Below, in pieces: positions 59,187 through 64,000 of a DNA stretch of 64,000 bases. The stretch lies in assembly GCA_028285415.1 (NCBI GenBank), contig JANQPF010000009.1:1-64000 (forward strand). The letters run 5' to 3'. The stretch's first letter is position 1. The number at the start of each line of letters is the position of its first letter. This stretch comes from Pseudomonadales bacterium. Lineage in GTDB: Bacteria > Pseudomonadota > Gammaproteobacteria > Pseudomonadales > Azotimanducaceae. Made by a program: the position numbers and the translations under genes. Below the pieces are notes generated by a model, which saw only the letters and a program-made list of their open reading frames with translations, did not search any database and was not told where the DNA came from.

Positions 59187-60775
59187 CCGCTCCAGTTCTG
59201 CCCGATCAGGTCGAACAATGCATCAACTTCATCCAGGTCGTCCAGGGAGGTAAAAAAGGAGAACTTCGTCACTTCAGGCTCATCATCATCCGACACCTCG
59301 GCAACAATCCGGGGAAGATCGTTCACCAGGGCCCGTAGCTGCGCGCACGCCGCAAACGGCAGCAGCAGCGACATCATGTGCAATGATTCATGTGCGGTGT
59401 CGAAATCCGCCGCTTCAATGCCCGCGAGAAACTCGGGTTTCCCGATCTCGGCGCGCACCTCTGCAAACATCCACGCGCGCCGCGACTGGGTAAAATCGAG
59501 GGCATCCAGCACCCGCTGCAGCCGCCTGGCAACGCTGACCGGAAGGCCCTGAACGACCTGCCAGCCGATGCGGAATAGGCGGATGAGCCCCGGCTCTGAT
59601 ACCAGCTCCTGGAGAGGATCCGCCGAACCCAGATAGTCGAGGCCAAGGCTTGCAGTGGCCATGACAATCTCAACCGACGTTTTTTCTGCGATCGCTTTGC
59701 CGTCCAGCGACCACCCCACGATCAGCACGTTCGAGAGATAGACGACCTCGGCAAGACGCGCAGCCTGGGCGTCCGGGTCCGTCTGCCCGAGCTCGGTGAG
59801 CGCCGCTTGCAACGGTGAGCTTGCCGCCTCCGGTCCGGTCAACAGCGCAACCGGCCGCGACCGATTGTCGTCGATGACACCCGCCACAATGGTTTCGAGC
59901 TCGTTAATATCACCCTCGTCCACTTCCTCATCATCAGCCGGCGGTGTCCTCGCCGCACGTTTTTCTGCAAACGCCTGCTCCCGCGCCCGTTCGACAATCG
60001 TGAAGTAACGGACCGTGTCGAGGTCATACGCAGACTCTGCCGTGAGCTCATCGAGCGAGGACGCACAGGCTGTTTCTAGCAACGCCCTGGCCGCAACCGG
60101 ATCGACGAATCCCCGAGTTTCACGCCCGCGCGCGTGGCGGTCAGCGGCATCCAGTTCCGCAAGGCTGGGCGCCCTGCTTTCGGTAAACGCGCCGGCAGCG
60201 CAGCAGCGTCCGAGCAATGCGTACAGAAGCTTCGGGTGCTCGAGATAGAGCGCATCGAGCATGGGTGACAGCGTGACCCATTCGTCATCAAACCTGGCTT
60301 TGACCTCATAGCTGCCGTAGAGGCCAGCGGACTCCGCGGAGCTTGCCGCCTCATGCACTTTGGCCGGGCCATCGTCATCCTCGAAAATCTTGATGGAGAG
60401 ATCCACAACGCGGAAATAGTGGTGGAAGGCAGCGGCCAGCAGGTCTTCGTCCAGGGACTCGATCCGCTCGCTCAGAAACTCATCACCCACCTCCAGCATG
60501 ACCTCGAGCCAACGCAGGAACTCGATGGGATCAAACGTCTCCGGCGCCCCGGGAACGGCGCTTTTCCAGAGGCTCTCATCCAATACTTCTGCCAGCTGGG
60601 TCGGTTCAGAGAGTGCAACCAGCGGTGCTGCATCCTCTACACCAATCTTGTCGATCAGCTGCTTAAGCACCGGCGGATCCAGACTTCTGACGAATCCCGG
60701 CAGCGCCGGATTGTCCGTCAGGTCTTTGAGCAGACGTTTTCCCGACACGTATTTCTGGACCGATCGCTCAGCCAT
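59183..60775 (-). CDS. DUF6178 family protein
   Basis: The 530-residue soluble protein has no signal or membrane segment. It starts RSVQKYVSGKRLLKDLTDNPALPGFVRSLDP and continues with repeated Leu-rich acidic helices (LEVMLEVGDEFLSERIESLDEDLLAAAFHHYFRVV), matching DUF6178, a family of unknown function. Its stop overlaps the dehalogenase start by 4 bases, a coupling that suggests a shared function. I cannot infer a mechanism. Confidence 0.85.
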   Translation of the reverse strand: MAERSVQKYVSGKRLLKDLTDNPALPGFVRSLDPPVLKQLIDKIGVEDAAPLVALSEPTQLAEVLDESLWKSAVPGAPETFDPIEFLRWLEVMLEVGDEFLSERIESLDEDLLAAAFHHYFRVVDLSIKIFEDDDGPAKVHEAASSAESAGLYGSYEVKARFDDEWVTLSPMLDALYLEHPKLLYALLGRCCAAGAFTESRAPSLAELDAADRHARGRETRGFVDPVAARALLETACASSLDELTAESAYDLDTVRYFTIVERAREQAFAEKRAARTPPADDEEVDEGDINELETIVAGVIDDNRSRPVALLTGPEAASSPLQAALTELGQTDPDAQAARLAEVVYLSNVLIVGWSLDGKAIAEKTSVEIVMATASLGLDYLGSADPLQELVSEPGLIRLFRIGWQVVQGLPVSVARRLQRVLDALDFTQSRRAWMFAEVRAEIGKPEFLAGIEAADFDTAHESLHMMSLLLPFAACAQLRALVNDLPRIVAEVSDDDEPEVTKFSFFTSLDDLDEVDALFDLIGQNWSG

Positions 60776-60962
60776 GCATCTCCCCCAGCACCACAGCGCG
60801 CGCATTGTAGAGCCACATCAGGATTTGAGAAGCCTCCCCAAACGGTCCTTCGAGGCGTAGTATATTAAGGGTCGGGTGCAATCTCTCTCAGCCCGTCGAA
60901 CCCGACTCTGTTGCCCTCTCCCTGCCGGGGGCAAACACGCACCAGCTTTCAGGACCGCACCG

Positions 60963-61784
60963 ATGAGCACCGCCAACCGGATAACCACCTATACCGCCGA
61001 CGTGTCCATCTGCTCCCAGATCTGTCGGCTGGCCGTGCAGGAACACGGCCTGAGCGATGCCGAGGACGTCAGCGTCGACATCGAGTATGCCATGGAAAAC
61101 TACGATCCCTGGTTTGTGCGCATACAGCCGTCGATGACCGTGCCGGTCATGCGATACGGCGATGCGACCATTGGCGACAGCAAAGACATCCTGTTTTTCC
61201 TCGCGGATAAACACCCGGAGGCGGGTTTGTACCCCGCTGATGCCCGCGCCGCCATCGACGTGTTCATCAACGGCTTCTATGACAGCTTCATGGCGATCGG
61301 CGTCTTTACGTTCGGTAACCTGGTGTCGAAAAGCGATTCGCTCAAGCGCTTTATCCTGCAGGGTAAAACCGACGTCACGCTGGCAAAGCTCGAAGCGCTC
61401 AGCCGGGATCCGGAGCTGGCGGAGGCGGCACACGCCAAGCTCGAGCAGATCAAACTGCGCGACTTCAGTCTCCTGGACAATCCGCAGCTGCTTGCCAACG
61501 TTGAAACCCAGATCCAGGTGCTTCTCGATACCCTCGATGCAAACCTGGCCGACGGTCGCGAATTTGCCGTGGGATCGAGCTATACGCTTGCGGACATTGT
61601 CGCGACCGCACTCCTGGCCCGCGTGCACTTCATCAAAGCAGACAGCCTGTTTACACCTCGGCTTGCCGCTTATTGGCAAGGCATGCAGGCACGGCCATCG
61701 TTCCTCTCCGCAAACGTCTGCGACACCTGGGAGAAAACGCTGATGGCCAAGCAATACGAAACGTTTCTCGCTGATGGTGCGTGA
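60963..61784 (+). CDS. Glutathione S-transferase-like protein
   Basis: The 273-residue protein has an N-terminal thioredoxin-like domain (ITTYTADVSICSQICRLAVQEHGL, then PSMTVPVMRYGDATIGDSKDILFFLAD, where VPVM has the cis-Pro) and a long all-helical C-terminal part with SSYTLADIVATALLARVHF. This is a GST-like layout, longer than the usual 210. The ATG at 60963 is in the frame behind CACCG; no strong ribosome site. Single-gene unit; converges with a serine hydrolase. Substrate unknown. Confidence 0.82.
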   Translation: MSTANRITTYTADVSICSQICRLAVQEHGLSDAEDVSVDIEYAMENYDPWFVRIQPSMTVPVMRYGDATIGDSKDILFFLADKHPEAGLYPADARAAIDVFINGFYDSFMAIGVFTFGNLVSKSDSLKRFILQGKTDVTLAKLEALSRDPELAEAAHAKLEQIKLRDFSLLDNPQLLANVETQIQVLLDTLDANLADGREFAVGSSYTLADIVATALLARVHFIKADSLFTPRLAAYWQGMQARPSFLSANVCDTWEKTLMAKQYETFLADGA

Positions 61785-61790
61785 GTTGAC

Positions 61791-62918
61791 CTAGAGCGAG
61801 GCGTAGAGCGCGTCCACGAGGCGCTTGTGCTCATCGCCGAGCCCGTAGCCCGACGTATACCGATTCGGCGTAAATCCATAAGCGATACGGTTTGCCGGAT
61901 CCGCAAACGCGCCGTAGCCACCGGCACCGGCCGTGCCCACGTTCCCCTCCCTGCCCCAATAGTTAAACGGGTTGTCCAGTAAAAGTCCCACGGCCACACG
62001 GAAGTCGTTGCCGAACATGGAGTCAGCGTGGTGCCACTGCTCTGCCGAAGCGGCAGCGATCGTGGACGGTGAAAAGAGCGTCACATCGTTGTATGTGCCG
62101 TCCTCCGCGAACGGTGCAAAGAGCTTGGCCAAGGCAAGTGCATGGGCCACACCGCCCCCCGATGGAAAACCCAGGCGAAAAAACTCGTCAGAACCCATGA
62201 ACCCGGGATCGGGCGGAAACGGACGAAACTGCACAGCCGTTTCCTCGTTGATGAGGCCACCGTTCATGAGCTCACTCGCGGGATTATTCACATGGGCCAC
62301 AATCCGAGGGAGGTCGTCGTCGTCGCATCCCAGGAGGTAATCCGCGCCCAGCGGCTGACAAAGCTCCTCACGAATAAACTGCCCGATTGGACGACCATCA
62401 ATCCGCTGAACGATCTCCCCGGTGATGTAGCCGATCGTGACCGAGTGATAGGTTTCGTCCGTGCCGATCGGCCAGTTGGGGGCCTGAGCTGCAATCTTCG
62501 AGACCATCACATTCCAATCGAGCACGTCGCCGGGCTCGGCGTCATCGAGAACGGCAAGGGAGGCGCGATGAGACATGGCATCACGCACCGTGATCTCCGC
62601 TTTCCCGGCAGCGCCGAACTCGGGCCAGTAGCTTGCAACCGGTGCGTCGTAATCGAGAAGCCCCCGTTCCACGAGGAGGTGCGCTGCCAGCGCAACCACA
62701 CCCTTGGTCACCGACATGCAGCACACCAGACTATCAGCGGACCACTCCTCATCTCGAGCTTCAGACGCATAGCCGCCCCAGAGATCGACGACGGTTTCAC
62801 CCTCGTGAATGACGGCCACACGCCCCCCCAGCTGGCCGAAGGCGTCCAGGTTGGAGACGAACGCTTCACGTACCGCAGAGAAGTTTGCGTGGCAAGTTCC
62901 GTAAATTGGCGCAGCCAT
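61791..62918 (-). CDS. Beta-lactamase-fold serine hydrolase
   Basis: The 375-residue protein has the S-x-x-K nucleophile in CCMSVTKGVVALA (about 70), YHS in ETYHSVTIGYITG as the second motif and a late GTAGAGGYGAFADP motif, as in EstB-like esterases. ATG 62918 follows GAGGG, giving a start at MAAPIYG. No signal peptide is evident. It lies 14 bases downstream of the esterase gene with its own ribosome site, so the two are probably co-transcribed. Confidence 0.88.
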   Translation of the reverse strand: MAAPIYGTCHANFSAVREAFVSNLDAFGQLGGRVAVIHEGETVVDLWGGYASEARDEEWSADSLVCCMSVTKGVVALAAHLLVERGLLDYDAPVASYWPEFGAAGKAEITVRDAMSHRASLAVLDDAEPGDVLDWNVMVSKIAAQAPNWPIGTDETYHSVTIGYITGEIVQRIDGRPIGQFIREELCQPLGADYLLGCDDDDLPRIVAHVNNPASELMNGGLINEETAVQFRPFPPDPGFMGSDEFFRLGFPSGGGVAHALALAKLFAPFAEDGTYNDVTLFSPSTIAAASAEQWHHADSMFGNDFRVAVGLLLDNPFNYWGREGNVGTAGAGGYGAFADPANRIAYGFTPNRYTSGYGLGDEHKRLVDALYASL

Positions 62919-62932
62919 GATTCCCTCGCCGT

Positions 62933-63967
62933 TCAGATGGTGTGGCAAAACTCCGCAATGCTGGCCGCGGTTGCATAACTCACATCCGGACACGCCGCTG
63001 AGAAGATTTCAATCCCGTGGCTTGTGCCCATGACCTGAATGCAGCGGGCAGACACGCCCGCTCGCAACAGCAAACGGTAAAACTCGATACCCTCATCGCG
63101 TAGCGGGTCACATTCGTTGACGCTGATCACGGTCGGGACCAGCCCCGCCACGTCTTCTTCGTCCGCAAACAGCGGCCAGGCCAGCGGGTCTTTCGCCTCG
63201 AAAGCATCGATGCCGTAAGCCATCCGGCCACGGTTGTCATGGAGGTCGAGGAGAATACCGTTGTTCTCTACCGAAGAAGCGAGCCGCTCCTGAGGCCATT
63301 CACCGGCAATGTACGGGCAGAGGGCGTAGAGACCGCGAATCAATCCGAGGTTGCCTTCCTGCTTCAGCTTCATGCCCGTCGCCAGCGTGAGGTTGCCACC
63401 ACCGCTCTCCCCCGCAACGATGATGTGTGCCGGATTGATGTTGAGCCCGGCAGCGCTGTCGACCAGCCATTTGAGGCCCGACACACAGTCGTTCAGGCCC
63501 GCCGGGTAGGGCGCCACTTCAGGCGCGGAAGAAGGCTGCAGGGCGTTGCGGAAATCAACCATGGCCACCGCCACGCCCTGATGCGCGATGATTCGTCCCC
63601 AGGAACGGTACATACCGTCATAACAGGACATGAACTGCATACCGCCGCCATGGATGTAGTACACGCAGGGCAATACGTCTGTGCCCTCCGGACGAATGAA
63701 CTGGACTTTCACGGTATTGCCGTCGGGGCTCGAGGTGAACTCGTGGGTAGCAACGTCAAGCCCCGCCGACGGGGCAATCTCTTCGTTGTCGAGCATCTCC
63801 ATCATTGCAGTCATCGCCGCCTGCCTTTCAAGGGCCTCGGGTGCGTTGACTTCCTCGAGGAGGGCTTCGCGGGACTCGACGTCACCCTGCGACGCGGCGG
63901 CCGGGAACGCGCCCATGATGGCTTTGATTCGCGGGTCCAGACGAGGGTCTTCACTGATGGTCGGCAT
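62933..63967 (-). CDS. HSL-type alpha/beta hydrolase (esterase)
   Basis: The 344-residue enzyme has the hormone-sensitive lipase family motifs: YYIHGGGMQFMSC (oxyanion HGGG), GESGGGNLTLAT (nucleophile Ser about 190), NECDPLRDEG (Asp) and GTSHGIEIF (His). It cleaves carboxylic esters in the cytosol. It begins at ATG 63967, close to the window edge, and precedes the serine hydrolase gene; both probably form an ester-processing pair. Confidence 0.9.
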   Translation of the reverse strand: MPTISEDPRLDPRIKAIMGAFPAAASQGDVESREALLEEVNAPEALERQAAMTAMMEMLDNEEIAPSAGLDVATHEFTSSPDGNTVKVQFIRPEGTDVLPCVYYIHGGGMQFMSCYDGMYRSWGRIIAHQGVAVAMVDFRNALQPSSAPEVAPYPAGLNDCVSGLKWLVDSAAGLNINPAHIIVAGESGGGNLTLATGMKLKQEGNLGLIRGLYALCPYIAGEWPQERLASSVENNGILLDLHDNRGRMAYGIDAFEAKDPLAWPLFADEEDVAGLVPTVISVNECDPLRDEGIEFYRLLLRAGVSARCIQVMGTSHGIEIFSAACPDVSYATAASIAEFCHTI

Positions 63968-64000
63968 GTTGGCTCCAGTACAATTGAGCCGACCACTTTA

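Noticed and set aside
60861-60866. TATATT box upstream of the GST-like gene
   Set aside because: No acceptable -35 at 15-19 bases, so I did not call a promoter.
1-64000. tRNA, rRNA, CRISPR arrays, insertion sequences, integrases, origin-like repeats
   Set aside because: I looked through all intergenic gaps and found no cloverleaf, spaced repeat array, transposase or integrase motif.

Overview
The window looks like chromosome from a GC-rich Gram-negative bacterium, most likely a gammaproteobacterium with a broad catabolic lifestyle. The evidence is outer-membrane machinery (a TonB-dependent receptor, an outer-membrane barrel, an LpxL-type acyltransferase, several lipoproteins), an OmpR/Cpx-like two-component pair, monomeric isocitrate dehydrogenase, an HpaR-type MarR regulator and a FadR-like palindrome. 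This assignment is an inference from gene content. I saw no rRNA, tRNA, CRISPR array, insertion sequence, integrase or phage gene, and no gene-free stretch above 300 bases.

Layout. 1-7.3 kb: a cut-off PDZ protein, a polyphosphate kinase 2, an aromatic-acid type MFS transporter, then an envelope module in which a four-repeat DUF4397 lipoprotein and an outer-membrane barrel diverge from a response regulator, sensor kinase and small exported protein. 7.3-17.5 kb: a serine hydrolase, an LpxL-like acyltransferase, an acyl-AMP ligase fused to a carrier domain and coupled to a flavoprotein dehydrogenase, a PQQ dehydrogenase lipoprotein, a PhyH dioxygenase, and a P450 coupled to an HpaR regulator. 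17.6-20 kb: hpaE and hpaD, two steps of homoprotocatechuate meta-cleavage. 20-24.8 kb: isocitrate dehydrogenase, then an SRPBCC/ArsR/cupin/cupin operon with two matching operators. 24.8-32.7 kb: an eight-gene minus-strand operon (two MaoC hydratases, malyl-CoA-type lyase, acyl-CoA dehydrogenase, SDR, MmgE/PrpD, nitronate monooxygenase-like protein, acyl-CoA ligase) divergent from an alpha/beta hydrolase. 33-46 kb: a 2-oxoacid dehydrogenase E1 pair, a TonB receptor with GntR-like palindromes upstream, an IorAB-type molybdenum hydroxylase, an LLM oxidoreductase with a GST, a GNAT, a second PQQ dehydrogenase and an SDR. 46-50.5 kb: a GPH-type transporter, a CYP153-like P450, a TetR regulator with a perfect 26-bp palindrome, and an SDR that lacks the catalytic tyrosine. 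50.5-58 kb: two tandem GMC oxidoreductase/subunit-3 pairs followed by a DUF1080 protein, a sulfatase and a SnoaL-like protein. 58-64 kb: an exported haloalkane dehalogenase overlapping a DUF6178 gene, a GST-like protein, a beta-lactamase-fold hydrolase and an HSL-type esterase.

How the parts may work together. Most genes oxidise, activate or hydrolyse organic substrates. Uptake would be through the TonB receptor and two MFS transporters. First oxidation would be by two P450s, PhyH, the molybdenum hydroxylase, PQQ enzymes, GMC enzymes and the LLM protein. CoA activation and beta-oxidation-like breakdown would run through the 24.8-32.7 kb operon and the E1 pair. The most distinctive part is 50.5-58 kb: two exported-type GMC dehydrogenase pairs, a DUF1080 protein of the 3-keto-glycoside hydrolase family and a sulfatase together suggest oxidative cleavage of (possibly sulfated) glycosides. 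Two genes there lack a normal start codon where homology expects one: a GMC gene with an apparent CTG start and a sulfatase with ATC at the expected ATG.
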